From assembly GCA_964564015.1 (NCBI GenBank), contig CAZLZR010000019.1, forward strand, positions 9,494 through 73,493: a stretch of DNA of 64,000 bases, read 5' to 3'. The stretch comes from Acetivibrio sp964564015. GTDB lineage: Bacteria; Bacillota; Clostridia; Acetivibrionales; Acetivibrionaceae. The notes under the pieces are model-generated. The model saw nothing but the letters and a program-made list of their open reading frames with translations, made no database searches and was not told the DNA's origin. Below are positions 1 through 8,555 of the stretch, one piece after another; positions within the stretch are counted from its first letter, which is position 1; each line of letters opens with the position of its first letter. Both the position numbers and the translations under genes were made by a program.

Positions 1-354
1 CTAGAGGTATGCGATATGAGCGGAGATGGTGAAGAAAAGCTTTTATTCAGTATGCTTGAAAATAAAGAAGCTAGAGTACAGATGCTTATTGGTGCGTATC
101 ATCCAAGCGAAGAGGAAATTGTGAAGCTGAAAAGTGAGGGTTATAGTTACATACTTGAAAAGAGAGAGGGCTTTTGTACATCCCCCCGTTTTTGTTCTGA
201 TAACGGTGCTTTGAAAAGAAAATCCTGTGTGATGGTTGCTGAAGGCTCATGTTTTTCTGAAAGACTTGAAGGAAAAATTCTCGACTTGTCATATGGGAAT
301 TTTCACAAGGTTTACAGGCTTGGTAAAACGCTTTTTGTGGGGGTGAGTTTATGA
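1..354 (+). CDS. csm4: Csm4, type III-A CRISPR effector subunit (C-terminal part)
   Basis: The frame is open from base 1 with no start, so only the last 117 residues of a roughly 300-residue RAMP protein lie here. The tail shows the Csm4 pattern: a YILEKREGF segment followed by a basic stretch and then VMVAEGSCF, as in the second RRM-like half of Csm4. In the Csm complex, Csm4 caps the crRNA 5' handle next to Cas10. Its stop overlaps the csm5 start by 4 bases (ATGA), so the two are translationally coupled. An ATG at 16 is internal and not a true start. Context with csm5, cas6 and csm6 makes the call firm. Confidence 0.85.
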   Translation, partial: LEVCDMSGDGEEKLLFSMLENKEARVQMLIGAYHPSEEEIVKLKSEGYSYILEKREGFCTSPRFCSDNGALKRKSCVMVAEGSCFSERLEGKILDLSYGNFHKVYRLGKTLFVGVSL

Positions 355-1496
355 GCGGAAGATTTAAAAAATATGTTATTGAAATTGAAACAAAAGGACC
401 TCTACATGTGGGTAATGGTGAAAAACACTCGCCTTATGAATTTGTATACCAGCCAGAAAGCAAAAAATTAGGTATGTTAAATGAAGGAAAATGGTTAAAG
501 TATCTTAAAGATAATAGACTATACGAAAAATATGAAAAAGATGCATTGAAAAATAATTTTAAAGTTTTTACATGGATGGATGAAAACTCGATAGATCCTT
601 GGAGTATTGATGTTTACAGATATATTATAGAAGGTGTGGAGCAGGACAAGGACAAAGCGTTAAATGATGTAAGTTGTCTTGTCAAAAACTACTGTGGCGA
701 ACCCTATTTACCAGGTAGCGGCATAAAAGGTATGTTTAGAACAGCACTTCTTTCATACAAGATTTTAAAAGAAAGAAAAAATTATATAGAATATTGGAAT
801 ATGCTTGAAAAAAGTAATACGAGGGAAATGAATAAGTGTATCCGGAATGTAGAAGGAAAATGTCTAGATGTTCTCCCCAAAAAGGATGAGAATAAAAATC
901 TACAGAGTCAGCTTTTAGACGTTTTCAGAGCTATTCTTGTGTCAGATTCATGTACAGTTTCTGCCGGAAATATTACAGTTGTACAAAAAACCGATTGGGG
1001 TCAAAAGACTGTAAACAGTGGGAAAACACTGCCACTTTGGAGAGAAGCTCTCAAGAAAAACACCTTGCTCAGCTTTGCTGTGACAATGGATATAAATATG
1101 CTGAAATCAAGTCGCATTGGGATTACAGGGATCGAAGATCTTCTGGAAATACTGGATTATTATTATGAAAATATTTTGTTGAAGTTTGATTCGAATTTTA
1201 GGATTCAAGGTATTGATGAATTTTATAGTTCAAAGGAAAAACCACTTGTGTATTTAGGGGGAGGAACAGGCTTTCATACAAAGAGCATTTTATATTCATT
1301 AGCTCCTGACTCAAACAGTGCAAGGAAGGTTATATCCAGACTGCTTGATGAGAGATTTAACGAAAAGCATAATCATGTAGTTAATGATACTAAAGTGTCA
1401 CCAAGAACTATTAAATTTGCTAAAACGCAGCAGGGATTATCCAGAATGGGATTGTGCAGCATGAAGGTGGTGGATGAAATTGCCTGTGATGATTGA
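351..1496 (+). CDS. csm5: Csm5, type III-A CRISPR RAMP protein
   Basis: 381 residues, the usual Csm5 size. The N-terminus has the RAMP beta strand leading into GPLHVGNGEKHSPYEF. Near residue 120 is the family signature YLPGSGIKGMFRTALL, and a glycine-rich loop (YLGGGTGFHTKS) lies in the C-terminal third. Csm5 sits at the crRNA 3' end of the Csm complex and is needed for crRNA maturation in known systems. A GTGGGGGTGAG ribosome site precedes the ATG. It overlaps csm4 by 4 bases and cas6 by 23 bases, so this is one transcript running from outside the window. Nothing looks broken. Confidence 0.92.
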   Translation: MSGRFKKYVIEIETKGPLHVGNGEKHSPYEFVYQPESKKLGMLNEGKWLKYLKDNRLYEKYEKDALKNNFKVFTWMDENSIDPWSIDVYRYIIEGVEQDKDKALNDVSCLVKNYCGEPYLPGSGIKGMFRTALLSYKILKERKNYIEYWNMLEKSNTREMNKCIRNVEGKCLDVLPKKDENKNLQSQLLDVFRAILVSDSCTVSAGNITVVQKTDWGQKTVNSGKTLPLWREALKKNTLLSFAVTMDINMLKSSRIGITGIEDLLEILDYYYENILLKFDSNFRIQGIDEFYSSKEKPLVYLGGGTGFHTKSILYSLAPDSNSARKVISRLLDERFNEKHNHVVNDTKVSPRTIKFAKTQQGLSRMGLCSMKVVDEIACDD

Positions 1497-2232
1497 TGTT
1501 CCGATTATTTTTCCGGCAGACGCAAGACCAACATACAATTTTGGTTCGATAATGCACGGAATGTTAATGGAAAAGTTTAATGCTTCTGAGAAGGAAAGTT
1601 TCCATTTGCAGAGGTTAAAACCTTTTTCTCAACATATTAGAGTGGATGGCGAAAAAAATGCAGTATGGAGAGTATGCGGGCTGACTGAAAGTGTTGAAAA
1701 GAGGTTAAAAGAGATAGTTGCAATTGATTTTGACAAAAAACAGTGGTTTCTAAAGCAAAAGGGTTATGAAATAAAATGTGGCGGTGACATAAAGGTATTT
1801 GAAAAAACTTATGCCCAAATAGCAGAAGAGTGTTTTGTTAAAAACTGTTTCAGTAAAAAAATCAAGCTTAGGATCAGAACTCCGATGGGGTTTAAGAAGG
1901 ATGGAAATTATGTGATTTTTCCGTCCATAGAACTTATTATAAAAAGTTTGTATTCAAAATGGGATGCTTTTTCAAAAGGGTTAAGTCTTGAAGGCAAGGA
2001 AATATGCGAAGAACTTTGCGCAAACACATTTTTAACAGGGTACACGTTGAAAAGTACGAGATTTAGTTTGGAAGGTACTTCAGTAGCTTCTTTTGTGGGT
2101 ACATTAGAAATTACTCAGTCAGGACCGGATGCTTTAATAAGACTTACCAGAATGCTTTTTGAATACTCGAAATTTTGCGGTATAGGCATAAAGACAGCAC
2201 TAGGAATGGGAGGGGTGGAAGTCAATGAATAA
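1474..2232 (+). CDS. cas6: Cas6, CRISPR RNA endoribonuclease
   Basis: 252 residues. The C-terminus ends in the Cas6 glycine-rich motif (GIGIKTALGMGG), and the N-terminal half has the first ferredoxin-like fold of the family, with the YNFGSIMHGMLMEKF segment in which a histidine (about residue 26) could be catalytic. Cas6 cleaves pre-crRNA inside each repeat and leaves an 8-nt 5' handle; here that handle would be ACGGAAAC. The ATG at 1474 follows a GGTGGTGG stretch and lies inside the end of csm5. It overlaps csm6 by 8 bases. Which residues cut RNA is inference, since Cas6 active sites vary. Confidence 0.88.
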   Translation: MKLPVMIDVPIIFPADARPTYNFGSIMHGMLMEKFNASEKESFHLQRLKPFSQHIRVDGEKNAVWRVCGLTESVEKRLKEIVAIDFDKKQWFLKQKGYEIKCGGDIKVFEKTYAQIAEECFVKNCFSKKIKLRIRTPMGFKKDGNYVIFPSIELIIKSLYSKWDAFSKGLSLEGKEICEELCANTFLTGYTLKSTRFSLEGTSVASFVGTLEITQSGPDALIRLTRMLFEYSKFCGIGIKTALGMGGVEVNE

Positions 2233-3589
2233 AAAGTCTGTTCTATTTAGTCCGATAGGTACAACTGATCCTATAAGATCCCAGTCAGATGGAGCAATGC
2301 TACACATTGTAAGGCATTTAAGGCCAGAAGCAGTTTGGTTGTTTCTGACAAAAGAAATGGCTCAGTATCACGATATGGATGATAGGTACAGGAAATCGAT
2401 TTTAAGAGTTATGCCGGAGTGTCAGATTGAAATCATCAGAACTGATATTCAAAACCCGCAGGATTTTGATGCTTGCTATGTAGAATTCAGGCAAGCAATT
2501 AAGAATATGAGGAATAAGTACAAGGATTATGAGTTACTTGTTAATATAAGCTCTGGAACACCTCAAATGAAGAATATTTTAGCGTACGAAGCTGTTGCGG
2601 GAAACTTTGGTGTTGTCGGAATTCAGGTGAGATCACCAAATAACGGAGCTAATGACAGAGAAGAACATTTAACAACGAATTTTGACCTTGAACTTGCATT
2701 TGAAACAAATCAGGATCATAAGATTCCTGCTCCGGAATCAAGAATTGTAAGACCTGATTTCAAAGCAATAAATGCATACAATCTAGCTTTCAAGATTGAT
2801 TCCATGATAAACAGCTATAACTATTCAGGTGCTCTAAACCTTTTAATAAATAATGATGAACTTTTTAATGAAAAGCTAAAGATTATTCTAAAGCATGGTG
2901 ATTTAAGGAGAAAGTTTCAATATGATGAGAGTTTTGCCATAATTAATAACGATAAAATGAAAAAATATAAAGATAGAATATGGTGTATAAATGATAGAAA
3001 TGCATTGAAGTTTTATGAGTTTTTTATGACAATGAAGCTTTGTCAGATAAGAGGGGAATTGTCAGAAATGATTTTGAAGTTGACACCTTTCTCTTTTGGA
3101 TTGGCTTTTTATTATCTAAGCGACGTATTAAAGTTTGATTTGCAGAAAGTGACAAGAGTTTATAGAGATAATCAATACATATTGAACAGGGATATGATTT
3201 CTAAATATGATATAAATATGTTGGCTTTTTTAGATGCAAAATATAAAAATGCCTTCAGAGACAGTGATCTTAGTCTTGATAATATTGTATATATATTGGA
3301 ATATTTAAAGGCAGATGTGGATATATATGATAAGTTTATGCGTTTAAGGGAAGTTGAAAGTGAAGTAAGAAACAAGGTCGCTCATCAAATGATTTCAGTA
3401 ACTGAGGATAAAATAACACGGCATATGGAAAGCAGAGAAATGAAAGCTTCAATTAATCTGCCTAAAAATTCAAGTAGAATAATTGAATTATGTGAAAGCC
3501 TTCTTAAACTTATATTTAAGAACAAGATTCGAAGTGATGGCTTTATCTATGATAGAATAAACGAAGTTGTAAGAGAATTATTAGTTTGA
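2225..3589 (+). CDS. csm6: Csm6, CARF-HEPN ribonuclease
   Basis: 454 residues. The N-terminal CARF domain is shown by LFSPIGTTDPIR at the start and by LLVNISSGTPQMKN near residue 110, the loop that binds cyclic oligoadenylate. The C-terminal HEPN domain has an intact R-x4-H motif (RNKVAH, R382 and H387). In type III-A immunity Cas10 makes cyclic oligoadenylates when the complex meets target RNA, and these switch on Csm6, which cuts RNA non-specifically. Good ribosome site (GGAGGGG) inside the end of cas6. No ring nuclease gene is visible, so signal removal would depend on Csm6 itself or on genes elsewhere. Confidence 0.93.
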   Translation: MNKKSVLFSPIGTTDPIRSQSDGAMLHIVRHLRPEAVWLFLTKEMAQYHDMDDRYRKSILRVMPECQIEIIRTDIQNPQDFDACYVEFRQAIKNMRNKYKDYELLVNISSGTPQMKNILAYEAVAGNFGVVGIQVRSPNNGANDREEHLTTNFDLELAFETNQDHKIPAPESRIVRPDFKAINAYNLAFKIDSMINSYNYSGALNLLINNDELFNEKLKIILKHGDLRRKFQYDESFAIINNDKMKKYKDRIWCINDRNALKFYEFFMTMKLCQIRGELSEMILKLTPFSFGLAFYYLSDVLKFDLQKVTRVYRDNQYILNRDMISKYDINMLAFLDAKYKNAFRDSDLSLDNIVYILEYLKADVDIYDKFMRLREVESEVRNKVAHQMISVTEDKITRHMESREMKASINLPKNSSRIIELCESLLKLIFKNKIRSDGFIYDRINEVVRELLV

Positions 3590-3611
3590 TAATTTTCAAG
3601 GGGATGTTATA

Positions 3612-3938
3612 GTGGAGTGGTGGCAAAAAACGCTTGAGGATGATGAGTGTGAGGAAATATCGAACAAAAAACTAGTCGTTATTATTTATGATGTAGTTAA
3701 TGACAAGAGAAGAAGAAAAATGGTAAAATGTCTTGAGTCTTATGGTATCAGAGTTCAGAAATCAGCCTTTGAGTGCCATCTGGATGATACTATGTATAAA
3801 AACTTGATAAAAAAGCTTGAAAAAATATTTGATGAAAAGGAAGACTTGTTAAGAATATACAGATTAACAAGTAGATGTAATATTGAGTGCTGGGGCAGTA
3901 TAAAGTTGTTTGAAAATAGCAATTATTGGATTCTTTGA
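3612..3938 (+). CDS. cas2: Cas2, spacer-acquisition subunit
   Basis: 108 residues, slightly longer than the usual 90 or so because of an N-terminal acidic extension of about 20 residues. The Cas2 core begins LVVIIYDVVNDKRRRKM, with the conserved aspartate after the first strand, and continues through the RIYRLTSRC strand. Cas2 bridges two Cas1 dimers in the integrase that adds spacers. The chosen start is GTG at 3612, preceded at about 7 bases by AAGGGGATG; no ATG suits the frame before the core. It is the last gene before the leader, while its partner cas1 lies 3.3 kb away on the far side of the array. Confidence 0.9.
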   Translation: MEWWQKTLEDDECEEISNKKLVVIIYDVVNDKRRRKMVKCLESYGIRVQKSAFECHLDDTMYKNLIKKLEKIFDEKEDLLRIYRLTSRCNIECWGSIKLFENSNYWIL

Positions 3939-4099
3939 GTACGCTGAACCTTGAAAACTTATTTCTTTGTGCCGTTACTTGAAAATAGCGGATTTGAAGT
4001 GTGTTGTGTATGCATCTTGAACTAGTTGCACTAGAAAAATATTATTTGTGCCGCAAAAAAACCTGAAAGTGCCTGAAATAGAACGCTGATAAATGTGCG
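3939..4099 (+). promoter_or_regulatory. CRISPR leader
   Basis: The 161 bases between the cas2 stop and the first repeat. They contain a promoter (listed separately) and short repeated words: TTTGTGCCG occurs at about 3966 and 4045, and TTGAAAA occurs twice. The far array end carries a mutated repeat and this end a perfect one, which places the leader here. New spacers should be inserted at 4100. Confidence 0.75.
4017..4045 (+). promoter_or_regulatory. CRISPR array promoter
   Basis: TTGAAC at 4017-4022, a 17-base spacer, and TATTAT at 4040-4045 make a good vegetative promoter. Transcription would start near 4052, about 50 bases before the first repeat, giving a plus-strand pre-crRNA. This agrees with the GAAAC end of the repeat lying 3'. 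Confidence 0.65.
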
Positions 4100-7077
4100 G
4101 ATTAAGACACTTTCCCCCGTAAGGGGACGGAAACTAACTCTTCGAGTTCATTTATTAATACTGATAATTTGGATTAAGACACTTTCCCCCGTAAGGGGAC
4201 GGAAACATATATTTCAAGATTTTTACATAACAGAAAATGTAAAGATTAAGACACTTTCCCCCGTAAGGGGACGGAAACTTATTATGTGTAAAATAATCAA
4301 TTAAGTTTGTTTCGATTAAGACACTTTCCCCCGTAAGGGGACGGAAACTTTCTTTGTATAATTCCTTTAACTTTTCCTTAATAACTTGATTAAGACACTT
4401 TCCCCCGTAAGGGGACGGAAACTATTATTAATCCTATCACCAAATGAATTTTTCAAAAGATTAAGACACTTTCCCCCGTAAGGGGACGGAAACTTGTTAT
4501 AAGGTCTTCCAATGTTTTAGCTGACAAAGATTAAGACACTTTCCCCCGTAAGGGGACGGAAACTTTCATTTTTCAACACCTCCAAATTGATTATAACTTA
4601 TGATTAAGACACTTTCCCCCGTAAGGGGACGGAAACTAAATAATTTTTAGCTATTTCTAATATATTCATAATCAGATTAAGACACTTTCCCCCGTAAGGG
4701 GACGGAAACTATTTACAAGCCGATATATAAAAACATGACTGTTACAAAGATTAAGACACTTTCCCCCGTAAGGGGACGGAAACTTGGTGTTGAGAATGTT
4801 CCAGTTGAAATACTTGCTGATTAAGACACTTTCCCCCGTAAGGGGACGGAAACCAGCTTTTGAAACCTCATCGTGAATCAATGTTATATGATTAAGACAC
4901 TTTCCCCCGTAAGGGGACGGAAACTTTTGCAGCCATCTTACCGAACATTTTGTAAGATTAAGACACTTTCCCCCGTAAGGGGACGGAAACAAATACTGCG
5001 TCAACTTTTATAGCTTCAATTTGTTTAGATTAAGACACTTTCCCCCGTAAGGGGACGGAAACCATCTTGCCTGCTTTTATATAAACTGCATCACTGTCAG
5101 ATTAAGACACTTTCCCCCGTAAGGGGACGGAAACATGTAAACACTTGCCGAAACCCTGTTATCAACCTTTGGATTAAGACACTTTCCCCCGTAAGGGGAC
5201 GGAAACGATCTTTTACATTTTGATTTAGATTTTATAAAAAATATAGAGATTAAGACACTTTCCCCCGTAAGGGGACGGAAACTGTATTTGGTCGTATATT
5301 CTTTTTAGTTCATTTACGATTAAGACACTTTCCCCCGTAAGGGGACGGAAACTTACAATTGGCTTGAAAAAGAAAAACAATTAGACATTGATTAAGACAC
5401 TTTCCCCCGTAAGGGGACGGAAACTATTATATTCTTGATCTAGCATCTCACTAAGATTTGATTAAGACACTTTCCCCCGTAAGGGGACGGAAACTATCAA
5501 AATTAGAATTTTGCCAACAATATTTTCTAAGATTAAGACACTTTCCCCCGTAAGGGGACGGAAACGTTGAAAACAATACAAACATAAACATGATTCTTTG
5601 GATTAAGACACTTTCCCCCGTAAGGGGACGGAAACCTGTTATGCTATTTTTTCTTGTGCTGTTATATATAAAGATTAAGACACTTTCCCCCGTAAGGGGA
5701 CGGAAACTAATTTTTATTTCCACTTTCACAGGTTCAACTTTAAGATTAAGACACTTTCCCCCGTAAGGGGACGGAAACTTAAATACCGCTTACGGAATCA
5801 GTAAAAGCACTCTAAGATTAAGACACTTTCCCCCGTAAGGGGACGGAAACTTCTTCGAACCTGATTATTCCATTATCAATAATAAGATTAAGACACTTTC
5901 CCCCGTAAGGGGACGGAAACTTCGCTGACGGCTATCAATGAGATTATTCGTGATTTATTATGATTAAGACACTTTCCCCCGTAAGGGGACGGAAACGGGG
6001 TTTGAAACAATAAGAAGTGACGGCAAGGCAAAAACAAGATTAAGACACTTTCCCCCGTAAGGGGACGGAAACTTTGTTCTAAGGAGGTTGTAAACTTCCT
6101 TAACTGTATAGATTAAGACACTTTCCCCCGTAAGGGGACGGAAACTTTTTTCAAGTGTTAGTTATAACCGTTCAACGGTGTACCTGATTAAGACACTTTC
6201 CCCCGTAAGGGGACGGAAACCAAAGGTTATAAAATTGACGGTTGGTGAGAGTACGATTAAGACACTTTCCCCCGTAAGGGGACGGAAACATCCAGCGTGA
6301 CCTTTGATTGTTCGAACTATCTATAAGATTAAGACACTTTCCCCCGTAAGGGGACGGAAACCTCTTTCAGTAGTAGTATTATTCATTTTATACCAGATTA
6401 AGACACTTTCCCCCGTAAGGGGACGGAAACAATCACAATAGCCAGAACCAAATCATTTACTAAAGATTAAGACACTTTCCCCCGTAAGGGGACGGAAACC
6501 TGATGCCTGCTATGTGGTTGAAACAAAATACATAAGATTAAGACACTTTCCCCCGTAAGGGGACGGAAACCATCTTCCCATAATATTAAATGCTGGTAAT
6601 AACTAGTGATTAAGACACTTTCCCCCGTAAGGGGACGGAAACATTTTGTTCTCAACTTCTTTAACTTTTCCTTGTATTTGATTAAGACACTTTCCCCCCG
6701 TAAGGGGACGGAAACATTCCCGAATCTCGCATAAATGGGCTTGTATTTCTCACTGATTAAGACACTTTCCCCCGTAAGGGGACGGAAACTGGAGGCGACA
6801 TTACATTAGTAGATCTAGATGAGATTAAGACACTTTCCCCCGTAAGGGGACGGAAACATGTTTGCAATAGTTTTTATATTATTCTTTTGCAAAAAAGATT
6901 AAGACACTTTCCCCCGTAAGGGGACGGAAACATACTCTCTTGCGACATTTAATGCGTTCTCATAACCCCTCGATTAAGACACTTTCCCCCGTAAGGGGAC
7001 GGAAACCTGTTTTTGTGTATACTTCCCCATTTTCATAGATGAGATTAAAACACTTTCCCCCGTAAGGGGACGGAAAC
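4100..7077 (+). CRISPR. CRISPR array, 42 repeats and 41 spacers
   Basis: By eye I count 42 copies of a 35-base repeat that begins GATTAAGACACTTTCCCCCG and ends TAAGGGGACGGAAAC. The repeat-to-repeat step ranges from 66 to 76 bases, so spacers are about 31-41 bases. The repeat holds a short palindrome, TCCCC / GGGGA around CGTAA, ending just before the predicted 8-nt handle ACGGAAAC. All repeats look identical except two: the copy at 6680 has one extra C, giving 36 bases, and the last copy at 7043 reads GATTAAAACAC. Degeneracy at the right end marks it as the old end. Open frames inside the array on both strands are products of the repeats and not genes. Confidence 0.98.
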
Positions 7078-7247
7078 ATTGTAATGGTGTTATCAGATAG
7101 GCTTTTCGGGAAGCATTTGGACAATAAAATTGCGGGATGGAGTATTATCAAGACATAATAATTGACATTAAAATGTTGGGATTATTTCTACTAAAGACTT
7201 TTGAAAAGCACAAATCTTTTTATTATCGAGAAAGGGGGAATATAAAA

Positions 7248-8252
7248 ATGGGAATATTATACTTGACTTCAGAGGGGTCAAAGGTGCGTAAAAACGGCGG
7301 TAGAATTACAGTTTTTCTTGGGACTGAAAGCATAAAAGAAATACCTCTAGAGCAAGTGGATGCTGTTGTTGTTTTTTCTGGTGTACATTTAACAGAAGAA
7401 TTAATGGTTGAGTTCCTTAGAAGGGGAACTGCTGTAACTTTTCTTTCATCAAGAGGTCAATATTATGGAAGACTTGAACCAGTTCAGAGCGTTGATGTTG
7501 TTAGGCAGATGAAACAAGCTCGTCTTACTAACAATGAAGAGTTTTGTGTTGGCATATCAAAACAATTCATATCTTCAAAGATTCATAACCAAATAACAGT
7601 TTTAAGATGGTTTTTTAAAAACAGACCTGACTTGGACGGTAGCGAAATGGACAGATTAAAAGTGCTTCAAAATAAGATTAAAGAGGCAGGTAGCATAAAT
7701 GAAGTTATTGGATATGAAGGAAGTGCAGCAAAAATTTACTTTTCTTGTATATCAAAGTTATGCAATCCGGAATTCGGATTTTCTGAGAGAACAAGACAAC
7801 CGCCAAAGGATGCGTTTAATTCAATGCTAAGTTATGGATACACTTTGCTCATGTATGAGATATATACTTTAATTGGAAAACATGGTTTATATCCGTATTT
7901 TGGCTTTATGCACAGAGCAAAAAGAGGTCACCCGGCGCTGGCTTCAGATTTAATGGAAGAATGGAGACCGATTATAGTTGATTCTTTTGTGTTGCATCTT
8001 GCCAATAAAGGAAGTTTTAAGAGCGTAGATTTTGAAACAGATTCCTCAAGTGGAGGTGTATTCTTATGCAAGGAACAATCGAAAGAATTTTTGAAAAGAT
8101 ATGAGAAAAGAGTGATAACACAAATAAAAAATGAAGAAAACCCTGAAGAGGTTTTTAACTATAGGTTACAACTTGATAAACAGGTAACTATGCTTGCTAA
8201 GGCAATTGATGAAGCAGACTATAATGTATACAAATCATACAGAATACGGTAA
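7248..8252 (+). CDS. cas1: Cas1, CRISPR integrase
   Basis: 334 residues. The N-terminal beta domain begins MGILYLTSEGSKVRKNGG, and the C-terminal helical domain carries the metal-binding active site: E157 in GYEGSAAKIYF, H222 in GFMH, and D234 with E237 in ASDLMEEWRP. Cas1 with Cas2 integrates new spacers at the leader. The ATG at 7248 is chosen over an upstream in-frame start at 7137 because GAAAGGGGG lies just before it and the protein then aligns with the family start. A possible -35 TTGACA at 7162-7167 suggests its own promoter, though the -10 is weak. It is separated from cas2 by the whole array. Confidence 0.93.
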   Translation: MGILYLTSEGSKVRKNGGRITVFLGTESIKEIPLEQVDAVVVFSGVHLTEELMVEFLRRGTAVTFLSSRGQYYGRLEPVQSVDVVRQMKQARLTNNEEFCVGISKQFISSKIHNQITVLRWFFKNRPDLDGSEMDRLKVLQNKIKEAGSINEVIGYEGSAAKIYFSCISKLCNPEFGFSERTRQPPKDAFNSMLSYGYTLLMYEIYTLIGKHGLYPYFGFMHRAKRGHPALASDLMEEWRPIIVDSFVLHLANKGSFKSVDFETDSSSGGVFLCKEQSKEFLKRYEKRVITQIKNEENPEEVFNYRLQLDKQVTMLAKAIDEADYNVYKSYRIR

Positions 8253-8288
8253 GATGCATCGCTTTTGCAAACTATATTAAGCTTTGAA

Positions 8289-8375
8289 CCTGTTTTACTG
8301 TCAAATGATGTAATGCTTGACCTGATTTTTTGCGAAGGTCTTGCTAATTACGTCGTTTGATACTAAAACAACAGG
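8289..8375. repeat. Short copy of a foldback (MITE-like) element
   Basis: The left end is CCTGTTTTACTGTCAAATGA and the right end, reverse-complemented, starts CCTGTTGTTTTAGTATCAAA, so the 87-base unit has inverted ends. The same ends and the internal word TTTTTTGCGAAGGTCTTGC occur in the longer element at 33657-33869. This copy appears to be an internal deletion derivative. No transposase is encoded. Confidence 0.6.
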
Positions 8376-8468
8376 CACACCTTCTAGTCCGAAGTCATAT
8401 TCTCGACATACCTTAAAGAAAAGTGAAGTCTTTCCGGTTATACGCCAATCTGCTTTGAATTGCGACAC
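8301..8468 (-). pseudogene. P-loop ATPase-like gene fragment
   Basis: On the minus strand about 55 codons are open, ending at TGA 8301-8303. They include WRITGKTSLFFKV, which looks like a Walker A loop, then FGLEGVPVVLVSND, which looks like a following beta strand. The fragment has no plausible start or ribosome site, and its end runs into the foldback element, so it looks like a relic of an AAA-type ATPase broken by the insertion. The family is not certain, because a P-loop alone is weak evidence. Confidence 0.35.
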
Positions 8469-8482
8469 TCATATGTTATAAT
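8455..8482 (+). promoter_or_regulatory. Promoter for the PIF1-like helicase gene
   Basis: TTGAAT at 8455-8460, a 16-base spacer and a perfect TATAAT at 8477-8482. Transcription would begin near 8490, about 65 bases before the helicase start. Confidence 0.5.
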
Positions 8483-8555
8483 GTTCAATAGTAGAAATAC
8501 GCCGACTATAAGAATGATTTGCAAACGAAAATATATTGATCTTGGAGCGGAATAA

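Noticed and set aside
4095..7151. Several open reading frames of 60-110 codons within the CRISPR array on both strands
   Set aside because: They consist of the repeat translated again and again (for example FRPLTGESVLI), have no ribosome sites, and are by-products of the repeat having no stop in those frames.
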